Shown: piece by piece, positions 8,820 to 16,193 of the stretch | Layout of the letters: the number at the start of each line of letters is the position of its first letter | How positions within the stretch are numbered: position 1 is the first letter of the stretch | From: Pseudomonas sp. BMS12 | GTDB taxonomy: Bacteria; Pseudomonadota; Gammaproteobacteria; Pseudomonadales; Pseudomonadaceae | Length of the DNA stretch: 48,552 nt | Assembly: GCF_001592875.1 (NCBI RefSeq) | Contig: NZ_LSOF01000005.1 | Coordinates: 352,461-401,012, forward strand | Reading direction: 5' to 3' | Made by a program: the position numbers and the translations under genes | The notes under the pieces: generated by a model | Told to the model about the DNA's origin: nothing | The model's database searches: none | Seen by the model: only the letters and a program-made list of their open reading frames with translations

Positions 8820-8837
8820 TTAGTCCGCTTGGACGAT
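8820..8837 (+). promoter_or_regulatory. Operator site B2 (faces the DUF1302 gene)
   Basis: TTAGTCCGCTTGGACGAT has the core GTCC-GCTT-GGAC at 8823-8834. A -10-like CATAGT starts 22 nt after the GGACGA half, at 8859. A 7-bp hairpin, GGTCGGG/CCCGACC at 8898-8915, lies just before the ribosome-binding site of the downstream gene and would be in its 5' leader. Confidence 0.7.
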
Positions 8838-8932
8838 GTTGCAGCCAAAACGCGACTCCATAGTCACACCCGGCTGCACCCCTTCACCCGAGATGCTGGT
8901 CGGGGCCGCCCGACCGCCGTAACGAGGACGAG

Positions 8933-10507
8933 ATGATAAAAACAACAAACGCCCTGCGACCGCTGCGCGTGTCCATTCACCTGGCTGCCCTGACACTGGC
9001 CGGCCAGGCCCAAGCCATGAACTTCCAGCCCAACGAAGACCTCAACCTCGACCTGGACACCACCCTGTCCTACAGCCTGGCCTGGCGCGTCGAGGACCGC
9101 GACCACGAGCTGACCGCCAATGCTGACGGTAACGACGGCGACAACGCCTTCGACAAGGGCAGCCTGATCAACAACCGGGTCAGCTTCCTCACCGAAGCCA
9201 ACCTCAGCTGGCGTCAGGACTACGGCGTATTCCTGCGCGCCACCGGCTTCTATGACAACGTCTACGACCGGGGCAACGACAACGGCAGTGGCAGCTCCAA
9301 CTGCTTCGCCGGTGGTCACTGCTCGCGGCCCGACCGTTTCTCCGAAGACACCATCGACCAGCACCGCGAAGACCTGCGCATGCTCGACGCCTATGTCTAC
9401 GGCAACTGGAGCATTGCCGATCACAACCTCAACCTGCGCGTCGGTGACCAGGTGGTGAGCTGGGGTGAGAGCATGTTCTACCCGGGCATCTCCGGCGCGC
9501 AGAGCCCGGTCGATGCGACTAAGGCCACCACGCCGGGGGTCGAGGTCAAGGAAATCCTCCTGCCGGTGGGCCAGGTGTTCGGCCAGATCAACCTGACCGA
9601 CGCCCTCAACCTGCAGGCCTACTACCAATACAAATGGGAGAAGACCGAGCTGTTCGGCGTCGGTAGCTACTTCTCCACCACCGACTACATCGACGAGGGC
9701 GGTTTCAACGACGCCAGCGGCTTCCTCACTCGCCTCAAGGACGACGAGCCGAGCGACAGTGGCCAGTACGGCGTGGCCCTGAGCTATGCCGCCGAGTCGC
9801 TGAACAACACCGAGTTCGGTCTGTACTACGTGCGCTTCCACGACAAGCAGCCCTCGCTGGACTTCCGCCCCTCGCTGAGCGGCAACTACCAGGTGCGCTA
9901 CTTCGACAATATCGACCTGTACGGCGTCAGCTTCGCCACCAACGTCGGCGACGCCAGCATCGCCGGCGAGATCAGCTACCGCGACGGTCAGTCGGTGATG
10001 GTCGACGACCTGTTCTCCACCCCGGTGCGTGGCGAAACCCTGCAGAGCCAGCTGTCGACCGTTTACGTGTTCGGCCCGACCAGCTTCGCCGACAACCTCA
10101 CCCTGGTCGGCGAGGTCGTGCATATCCACGTGCTGGACAACGACGCCTCGCAGCCCATCGAGCTGTTCCCCGGCTTCGTCCTGCCCGGCTCCAGCTCGGA
10201 CAGCCTGGCCCTCGACCGCGACGCCTGGGGTTACACCGTGCAGGCGACGCTCGACTACAACAACATCATCAACGGCTGGGACATGTCCGTGCCGATCACC
10301 TACAGCAGTGCCGCCGACGGCGACAGCGCGATCAACGGGGCGATCAACAACGGCGCCCACGACAACCGCTTCAGCATCGGTTCCTCCTGGCGTTACCTCA
10401 ACAACTTCACCGTCGAAGCCCGCTACAACGCCTACCTCGGCAACCCCAACAACACCGGCCTGGCCGACCGCGACAACGTCGCCCTGAACTTCAAGTACCG
10501 CTTCTGA
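8933..10507 (+). CDS. DUF1302 family outer-membrane protein
   Basis: A 524-residue protein with a signal peptide (cleavage near AQA at about residue 28), followed by alternating aromatic/polar beta strands and a C-terminal strand ending in a terminal Phe (KYRF), the usual signature of an outer-membrane barrel. DUF1302 proteins are common in Pseudomonas catabolic loci, nearly always next to a DUF1329 partner as here, and are thought to help uptake or trafficking of hydrophobic substrates. The start at 8933 has GAGGACGAG directly upstream. It carries operator B2 and probably starts an operon with the DUF1329 gene 20 bp downstream. Its exact cargo is unproven; a steroid is inferred. Confidence 0.85.
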   Translation: MIKTTNALRPLRVSIHLAALTLAGQAQAMNFQPNEDLNLDLDTTLSYSLAWRVEDRDHELTANADGNDGDNAFDKGSLINNRVSFLTEANLSWRQDYGVFLRATGFYDNVYDRGNDNGSGSSNCFAGGHCSRPDRFSEDTIDQHREDLRMLDAYVYGNWSIADHNLNLRVGDQVVSWGESMFYPGISGAQSPVDATKATTPGVEVKEILLPVGQVFGQINLTDALNLQAYYQYKWEKTELFGVGSYFSTTDYIDEGGFNDASGFLTRLKDDEPSDSGQYGVALSYAAESLNNTEFGLYYVRFHDKQPSLDFRPSLSGNYQVRYFDNIDLYGVSFATNVGDASIAGEISYRDGQSVMVDDLFSTPVRGETLQSQLSTVYVFGPTSFADNLTLVGEVVHIHVLDNDASQPIELFPGFVLPGSSSDSLALDRDAWGYTVQATLDYNNIINGWDMSVPITYSSAADGDSAINGAINNGAHDNRFSIGSSWRYLNNFTVEARYNAYLGNPNNTGLADRDNVALNFKYRF

Positions 10508-10527
10508 GCCGGACGGAGGAGAACCCC

Positions 10528-11904
10528 ATGAACACTCACAGCATGATTCGCTCGGCCCTGGCCGTTGCCCTGCTCGGCAGTTGCCTGAGCGCCCAGGCCA
10601 AGGTCAGCGAGGCCGAAGCCGCCCGCCTCGGCCAGGACCTGACCCCCATCGGCGCAGAAAAGGCCGGCAACGCCGACGGCACCATTCCTGCCTGGACCGG
10701 CAAGTGGCTGGGCACCCCGCCGCACGTGCAGTTCGCCGGCCCGGGCACACCCTATCCGGACCCCTATGCCGACGAAAAGCCGTTGTTCGTCATCACCTCG
10801 ACCAACATGGAGCTGTACGCCGCTTACCTCAGCGACGGCCAGAAGGCCCTGCTCAAGCGCTACCCCAAGAGCTTCCGCATCCCGGTCTACCCGAGCCACC
10901 GCGACTTCCGTGTCGACCCCGAGCTTGAGCAGCTGATCAAGCGCAACGCCCTCAACGCCTCGCTCAGTGAGAATGGCTATGAAGCCCGCAACGCCTGGGG
11001 CGCCTCGCCGTTTCCCATCCCGCAGAACGGCAATCAGCTGATTCTCAACCACACCATGCAGGGTCGCGCCTATACCGAGGAAGCCAACTACATCCAGACC
11101 GTCAGCTACTCGGACGGCAACCGCGCCATCGACAAGGTCAACTACAAGATTCAGTCGATCTGGTCGAACCCCAAGCAGTCGCCAGAGGGCGCCAACGGCA
11201 TCTTTACCAACTTCATGGTCACCAACCTGGAGCCGGTACGGAAAAAAGGCGAGATCGTTACCGGCCACGAGTTCATCGATGCCTTCAGCCAACCGCGCCA
11301 GGCCTGGCAGTACGCGCCCGGCCAACGCCGCGTGCGCCGCGCCCCTACCGTGGGCTACGACTCGCCGACCGGTGCCGGTGGCTTCCGTACCTACGACGAG
11401 GACCGCCTGTTCAACGGCTCACCCGACCGCTATGACTGGAAGATCGTTGGCAAGCGCGAGCTGTTCATCCCCTACCACAACTACCGTCTCGACGCGCCGG
11501 ACGTCACCACCGAGCAGATCCTCGCCACCACCGGCCACGTCAACCCCGACCTGATGCGCTACGAGAAGCACCGCGTCTGGGTTCTCGAAGGCAACCTCAA
11601 ACCCGGCACAAGGCACATCTACGCCAAGCGTGTGATCTATCTGGACGAGGACAGCTGGTCGGCCACCATGGCCGACAACTACGACGGCCGCGGGCAGCTG
11701 TGGCGCACCAATATGCAGACCTCGATCTACGCCTATGACATCCAGCGCTTCCATGCGCGCCTGGGCATCTATCAGGACCTGATCGCCGGCTCCTACCTGG
11801 TCGACCGTCTGCTGGACGATCAGAAGCCTGCCCTGCTCAACGTCAGCAAGTGGAGCGACGACATGTTCACTCCGGCCAACCTGCGCAAGCTGGGTACTCG
11901 CTGA
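10528..11904 (+). CDS. DUF1329 family periplasmic / outer-membrane-associated protein
   Basis: A 458-residue protein with a clear signal peptide (hydrophobic core ALAVALLGSC, cleavage after AQA near residue 24). The family is related in fold to the LolB/outer-membrane lipoprotein-sorting group and often accompanies DUF1302. GGAGGAG precedes the ATG at a good distance, and the gap to the DUF1302 gene is 20 bp, so one transcript is likely. The pair probably forms an envelope module for the substrate of this cluster. This is an inference from repeated co-occurrence of the families; no catalytic motif is visible in the protein. Confidence 0.85.
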   Translation: MNTHSMIRSALAVALLGSCLSAQAKVSEAEAARLGQDLTPIGAEKAGNADGTIPAWTGKWLGTPPHVQFAGPGTPYPDPYADEKPLFVITSTNMELYAAYLSDGQKALLKRYPKSFRIPVYPSHRDFRVDPELEQLIKRNALNASLSENGYEARNAWGASPFPIPQNGNQLILNHTMQGRAYTEEANYIQTVSYSDGNRAIDKVNYKIQSIWSNPKQSPEGANGIFTNFMVTNLEPVRKKGEIVTGHEFIDAFSQPRQAWQYAPGQRRVRRAPTVGYDSPTGAGGFRTYDEDRLFNGSPDRYDWKIVGKRELFIPYHNYRLDAPDVTTEQILATTGHVNPDLMRYEKHRVWVLEGNLKPGTRHIYAKRVIYLDEDSWSATMADNYDGRGQLWRTNMQTSIYAYDIQRFHARLGIYQDLIAGSYLVDRLLDDQKPALLNVSKWSDDMFTPANLRKLGTR

Positions 11905-11959
11905 GCCAAGCCCGCAGAACCTTGCCCACAAGGCGCAGTTTCGCTACCAGGGCCTCGCC

Positions 11960-11990
11960 GCAACCGCGTCGGGGCCCCGGCTTTTCGGCT
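11960..11990 (+). terminator. Possible weak terminator after the DUF1329 gene
   Basis: GGGCCTCG...CGGGGCCC can fold into an imperfect GC-rich stem, followed by GGCTTTTCGG. The T-run is short and interrupted. It separates the DUF1302/DUF1329 pair from the SurE-like gene 100 bp on, but may not be efficient. Confidence 0.3.
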
Positions 11991-12088
11991 CATTCCCCAG
12001 AACAGTTTTGCCACGCCCAGTCTGCCGTCGGTAGCGTGGCATCAACCGGCCCTGCAGGGCCATCGATACATCCACGGAGACAACAAGA

Positions 12089-13072
12089 ATGCACAAGCTC
12101 CTCGCTACGGGTATCGCCCTGGCCAGCCTCGGCCTCGCAGGCCAGGCCAATGCCCTCAACATCCTGTTGACCAATGACGACGGTTGCCGCGCGCCCGGCA
12201 TCGGTGCGCTGTATCAGGCACTCACCGCCGCCGGCCACCAGGTCACCCTGGTCGGCCCACAGAACGACAGCAGCGGCATCGGCGCCGCCAGCGTGGTCAG
12301 CCCCGGCCAGGCGGTCGCAGTGACCGAACTGGAGCCAGGCAAGTACTGCGTCGGCGCCCCGGATGGCTACACCCCGCCTGCCGGCAAGACCTCGGCCATC
12401 GGCACCCCGGTCGATGCGGTCAATGTCGGCCTGGACCTGCTGCTCAAGAACAACCGCCCGGACCTGGTGGTCTCCGGCAGCAACTTCGGCGAGAACGTCG
12501 GCCCGCTGACGCAGATGTCCGGCACGGTCAACGCGGCAGTGCGTGCCATGTTCAAGGGTGTGCCGGCAGTGGCGGTGTCCACCGCCATCGACATGGAACT
12601 GATCATGCGCGACCCGCAGGCCGGCTACGCCAAAACCCTCAACGCCCTGGACGATACCGCCGCCTTTGCCACCCGGGTGATCGGCGAACTCAGCGCCAAG
12701 GCCGACAAGACTCGACATGCCTGTGACAAGAGCAAGAAGCACAAGGCCTGCGACCTGAACGTCCTCGGTCTACCGGGGAGCACCGGGCTCAATATCAACT
12801 ACCCGGCACTGGAGGCCCACGAGGTCAGGGGTGTGGCCTATGCGCCGATCGGCGACTGGAGCGCGGTCAACTTCCTTGCCCAGCGCAGTGACGATGGCGG
12901 TGTGCGAATCAACCTGGTCGCACCGCCCACACCGAGCGCAGAACAGAAGCACTACGACGCCTATCAGCTGTTCAGCGGTAAAGCGGTGATCAGCGTGATG
13001 GACGGCAACCTGAGTGTGGACGGTAAGCTGCAGGACCATATCCGCAAGGAACTGCGCGGCCTCAGGCCCTGA
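12089..13072 (+). CDS. Exported SurE-like 5'/3'-nucleotidase family protein
   Basis: A 327-residue protein with a signal peptide (residues 1-22, ending QANA) followed directly by the SurE metal-site motif NILLTNDDG, with Asp30/Asp31, and later SGSNFGENVG, which carries the second metal-site Asn. Housekeeping SurE is a cytoplasmic phosphatase of about 250 residues; this one is exported and longer, with a Cys/Lys-rich insertion around 210-225. It probably acts as a periplasmic phosphatase or nucleotidase. The link to steroid use is unclear. It lies 184 bp after the DUF1329 gene and ends at a strong bidirectional terminator. The leader holds no GTCC-N4-GGAC site. Confidence 0.8.
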   Translation: MHKLLATGIALASLGLAGQANALNILLTNDDGCRAPGIGALYQALTAAGHQVTLVGPQNDSSGIGAASVVSPGQAVAVTELEPGKYCVGAPDGYTPPAGKTSAIGTPVDAVNVGLDLLLKNNRPDLVVSGSNFGENVGPLTQMSGTVNAAVRAMFKGVPAVAVSTAIDMELIMRDPQAGYAKTLNALDDTAAFATRVIGELSAKADKTRHACDKSKKHKACDLNVLGLPGSTGLNINYPALEAHEVRGVAYAPIGDWSAVNFLAQRSDDGGVRINLVAPPTPSAEQKHYDAYQLFSGKAVISVMDGNLSVDGKLQDHIRKELRGLRP

Positions 13073-13103
13073 CAAGACTCCGCCAAGGACTCGGCGGGCA
13101 CAG

Positions 13104-13140
13104 CAAAAAAGAAACAGGCCTGGAGCCTGTTTCTTTTTGT
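13104..13140. terminator. Bidirectional intrinsic terminator
   Basis: AAAAAGAAACAGGC and GCCTGTTTCTTTTT form a 14-bp stem around a 5-nt loop, with A/T tracts on both sides. It serves the SurE-like gene on the plus strand and the converging RibB-like operon on the minus strand. Confidence 0.9.
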
Positions 13141-13152
13141 CCGCAGCTCCAA

Positions 13153-14271
13153 CTAGGTCGCAAGCGCGGCATCGCCGCTATAGGGGACGAATTCGGCCAC
13201 TTCCAGCTCGAAGCCAGACACTGCCTTGTATGGCACCGGCGAGCTCATCAGCTGCATACGTCGCACCCCGACGTCACGCAGGATCTGTGCACCGATGCCC
13301 AGGGTGCGCTGCGGAAAGTGCGGAGGCCGCGGTTGCCCGGCGCTGCGCAGGCGCAACTGTTCAAGCAGCGCTTCGCCGCTCTCGCGCTGGGCCAACAACA
13401 CCAGCACGCCGTTGCCGACGGCGGCGATATGAGCCAGGGAACGGTCGAGATTCCATTGCCGGGCAGCACCCTCGCTGTCGCAACCGAGAGCATCGCGCAG
13501 GGTTTCCAGGGCCTGCACCCGCACCAGGGTCGGGCGCGCCCTGTCGATATCGCCGCACACCAGGGCCAGGTGTACCTGCCCCTGGTAAGTGTCCTGGTAG
13601 CTCACCACGCGGAACTCGCCGTGACGGGTAGACAGCGGGTACTGCTCACCCCGGCGGATGGTGCCTTCGTGAAGAATTCGGTAGTGGATCAGCTCGGCGA
13701 TACTGCAGATCGGCAGGCCGTGCTGGGCGGCCAAATCCTGCAGCACCTCGCCGCGGGCCAGCTCGCCCGCCTCATCGAGGATGCTGACCAGGGTCGCGGC
13801 CGGCTGGAACCCGGCCAGGCGCGCCAGATCGCAGGCGGCCTCGACATGGCCGGCACGCTGCATCACCCCTCCGGGCAGCGCCTGCACCGGGAACACATGC
13901 CCCGGCTGAACGATGTCGAAGGCCGTGCTGGCAGGATCGACCGTCACCTGGATGGAATGCGCACGATCGGCGGCGGAAATACCAGTGGTCACGCCCTGAC
14001 GCGCCTCGATCGAACAGGTGAAGCCGAGGCCATGCGCGGCCCGCGAGTGCGGCACCATCAGGTCCAACCCCAGGCGCTGGCAATGCGCCTCGCCAAGCCC
14101 CAGGCAGATCAGGCCACGCGCGTGCATGGCCATGAAATTGACCGCCTCGGCGTCGGTGCGCTCGGCGGCCATCAACAGCACGCCCTCGCCATCCTGCTCA
14201 TCGTCACAGATCACCACCATGCGCCCGGCGCCCAGGGCGTCCAGCAGTGTTTGCACGCTGTCGAAACTCAT
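13153..14271 (-). CDS. RibB/RibBX-like protein with altered DHBP-synthase acidic loop
   Basis: A 372-residue protein with an N-terminal 3,4-dihydroxy-2-butanone 4-phosphate synthase domain (ARGLICL, GVTTGISAADRA, GHVFPV and GHVEAACDLARLAG are present) and a C-terminal GTP-cyclohydrolase-II-like domain without the three zinc cysteines, as in RibBX proteins. The active-site loop, normally DDEDRENEGD, reads DDEQDGEGV: one residue shorter and without the Arg-Glu pair, so classical synthase activity is doubtful. The ATG at 14271 starts just before the conserved domain with GAGAGGG upstream. It is the last gene of a three-gene operon (SDR, esterase, this gene), 11 bp after the esterase stop. It could feed flavin to the cluster's flavoproteins or have been recruited to another reaction. 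Confidence 0.8.
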   Translation of the reverse strand: MSFDSVQTLLDALGAGRMVVICDDEQDGEGVLLMAAERTDAEAVNFMAMHARGLICLGLGEAHCQRLGLDLMVPHSRAAHGLGFTCSIEARQGVTTGISAADRAHSIQVTVDPASTAFDIVQPGHVFPVQALPGGVMQRAGHVEAACDLARLAGFQPAATLVSILDEAGELARGEVLQDLAAQHGLPICSIAELIHYRILHEGTIRRGEQYPLSTRHGEFRVVSYQDTYQGQVHLALVCGDIDRARPTLVRVQALETLRDALGCDSEGAARQWNLDRSLAHIAAVGNGVLVLLAQRESGEALLEQLRLRSAGQPRPPHFPQRTLGIGAQILRDVGVRRMQLMSSPVPYKAVSGFELEVAEFVPYSGDAALAT

Positions 14272-14282
14272 TGCCAGCCCTC

Positions 14283-15209
14283 TCAGCTCAGTGCCTGGCG
14301 TAGGTCGGCAGAGAACTCCGCCAGCTCGGCCGCCGCCTGCTCGACGAAGGGCGCCATGCTGGCGAACCCGTGGATCATCCCCAGGCAACGCTTGGCCCGC
14401 ACCGGCACCCCGACCTGGCGCAAGCGCTCGGCGAAGGCCTCGCCCTCGTCGCGCAGCGGGTCGAACTCGGCCGTCAGCAGGCTGGTCGGCGGCAGCCGGT
14501 CAAGATCCTCGGCCAGCAGCGGCGAGGCCAGTGGATCATCGGCCTGGGCGGGCTCGGCCAGGTACTGGCGCCAGAACCAGAGCATCTGTTCGCGGGTCAG
14601 GAAGTAGCCCTCGGCCAGCTCCTGATAGGAGCTGCTGCCACAACGGCCATCGGTGACCGGGTACAACAGGCCCAGCGCGGCAATCCGTGGCCCGCCGCTG
14701 GCGTCGACCTGCCGAGCTACGGCGATGGCCAGGTTGGCACCGGCGCTGTCACCCGCCAACGCCAGGCGCGAGGCGTCCACACCCAACTCGTCAGCGCGGG
14801 CGAACAGGTCAAGAGTGGCGCGGTAGCAGTCCAGCGGTGCCGCCGGGAACGGGCTTTCCGGCGCCAGCCGATAGGCCACCGAAACCACCAGCGCACCGCT
14901 CTGCGCGGCCAGGCTGCGGCACAGGTTGTCATGGGTATCCAGTGTGCCGATCACAAAGCCGCCGCCATGGAAGAACACCAGCAGCGGCAGGTTCGCCTCG
15001 TCACGCGGACGGTACAGGCGCGCCTGCAGCGCACCGGCCGCGCCGGCCACCCGCAGGTCGCGCACTTCAGCCATGGATTCGCCGGGCAACGGCGGCATCA
15101 TGTGGTCGGCGACCTGGCGATAGCCGGCCGCCTCGAGCTGACTGAAGTCTGGCTGTGGCAGGCCACTGAACTGCTGAAGAACGGCGGCGATCTGCTTATC
15201 GAGCGGCAT
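14283..15209 (-). CDS. Alpha/beta hydrolase, hormone-sensitive-lipase-type esterase
   Basis: A 308-residue HSL-family (bacterial group IV) esterase. The oxyanion motif HGGG is at residues 81-84, the nucleophile elbow GDSAG at 153-157 (Ser155), the acid in TAEFDPLRDEG near 248 and the base in MIHGF near 278, so the catalytic triad is complete. No signal peptide is seen, so it acts in the cytoplasm. It overlaps the upstream SDR by 14 bp and is followed at 11 bp by the RibB-like gene, so it is translationally coupled. It could hydrolyse an ester or lactone intermediate of the steroid route; the substrate is inferred only from location. Confidence 0.88.
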   Translation of the reverse strand: MPLDKQIAAVLQQFSGLPQPDFSQLEAAGYRQVADHMMPPLPGESMAEVRDLRVAGAAGALQARLYRPRDEANLPLLVFFHGGGFVIGTLDTHDNLCRSLAAQSGALVVSVAYRLAPESPFPAAPLDCYRATLDLFARADELGVDASRLALAGDSAGANLAIAVARQVDASGGPRIAALGLLYPVTDGRCGSSSYQELAEGYFLTREQMLWFWRQYLAEPAQADDPLASPLLAEDLDRLPPTSLLTAEFDPLRDEGEAFAERLRQVGVPVRAKRCLGMIHGFASMAPFVEQAAAELAEFSADLRQALS

Positions 15210-16029
15210 GGGAGTTCTCCTGGGCCATCTGGAATATCGGGTTGGTCTCGTCGAGGATGCTCTGTAGGCGACTCTGCAGCGCCGGCTTGAAGAACTTGTG
15301 CGGGAGGATCCAGAAGCGCTTGTCCTCCACCGCGGCGAACACCAGCTCGGCCAGCTGCAGCGGGCTCATGCCCTCGCGGATGCTGCTGTCGAGCACCGCT
15401 TCGAGCGGCGCGTCGGCAGCGCCGGTGGTGCGATTGGAGGTCATTATCGAGCTGGCCACCGGGCCGGGACAGAGCACCGAGACGCCGACCTGGGCGCCGA
15501 GCATGGCCAGCTCGTAGTGCAGGGTTTCGGAGATCGCCACCACTGCCTGCTTGCTGACGTTGTAGGGGCCCATCAATGGACTGTTGATCAACCCGGCCAG
15601 CGACGCGGTGTTGATCACATGCGCCGGGCGGTTCTGCTGGAGCAGCAGCGGCACGAAGCTGCGGATGCCATTGAGCACGCCGTTCAGGTTGATATCCAGC
15701 ATGCGTTGCCACTTCGCCGCCTCGATCTCCCAGCACAGCCCGGTCTGCATCACCCCGGCGTTATTGAATAGCAGGTCGACGCCGCCAAAGCGCTCCAGCG
15801 CCAGATCGCGCAGGGCATCCAGCTGTTCGGGGTGGCTCACGTCGGTAGGCAGCCAGGCGACCTCGGCCCCCTGCCCGCCCAGTTCCGCAGCCAGGTCAGC
15901 CAGACGCCGTGCATCGACATCCCCCAGCACCAGGCGTAGCCCCAGACGGGCTGCATGTTCGGCCAGGCCACGGCCAATACCGCTGGCGGCGCCGGTGATG
16001 ACCGCGACGCGGCAATTGAGGTTGCTCAT
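15196..16029 (-). CDS. Short-chain dehydrogenase/reductase
   Basis: A 277-residue SDR with TGAASGIG at residues 12-19, NNAG at 89-92, and catalytic Ser143, Tyr156 and Lys160 (YNVSK). The C-terminal extension after residue 240 (HKFFKPALQ) is like that of SDRs acting on bulky hydrophobic substrates. It is the first gene of the minus-strand operon and overlaps the esterase by 14 bp. The start at 16029 has a GGAG about 7 nt upstream. Operator C, a near-perfect palindrome, lies between this gene and the divergent KshA-like gene and could control both. Confidence 0.9.
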   Translation of the reverse strand: MSNLNCRVAVITGAASGIGRGLAEHAARLGLRLVLGDVDARRLADLAAELGGQGAEVAWLPTDVSHPEQLDALRDLALERFGGVDLLFNNAGVMQTGLCWEIEAAKWQRMLDINLNGVLNGIRSFVPLLLQQNRPAHVINTASLAGLINSPLMGPYNVSKQAVVAISETLHYELAMLGAQVGVSVLCPGPVASSIMTSNRTTGAADAPLEAVLDSSIREGMSPLQLAELVFAAVEDKRFWILPHKFFKPALQSRLQSILDETNPIFQMAQENSHAAR

Positions 16030-16087
16030 CTAGGGCTCCACTTCTTGTTCTCAGTGGCGCCAGTAGAACTGCCCCCCGTAGCGCGGC

Positions 16088-16107
16088 CATCGTCCGTTCA
16101 GACGATG
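16088..16107. promoter_or_regulatory. Operator site C (symmetrical, divergent promoter region)
   Basis: CATCGTCCGTTCAGACGATG is a nearly perfect palindrome that matches the GGACGATG half of the consensus on both sides. It lies between the SDR/esterase/RibB-like operon (minus) and the KshA-like gene (plus). On the plus strand CAGAAT follows 21 nt after the half-site; on the minus strand TCTACT follows 22 nt after it. One site could therefore serve both directions. Confidence 0.65.
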
Positions 16108-16193
16108 CCGCGCCGGCTCAGGACGGCAGAATCCGGAACGTGGCAAAGCCTAGCCGCGCCGTCTGCCTGAGCGCGCAACCGGAGAACAACAAG

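Noticed and set aside
8864..10360. 498-codon open frame opposite the DUF1302 gene
   Set aside because: The product is a Val/Ala/Gly/Asp-biased string with no motif. The DUF1302 gene has a signal peptide, a ribosome-binding site and a terminal Phe.
13318..14607. 429-codon plus-strand frame opposite the RibB-like and esterase genes
   Set aside because: It spans two real genes in the antisense direction and has no family features.
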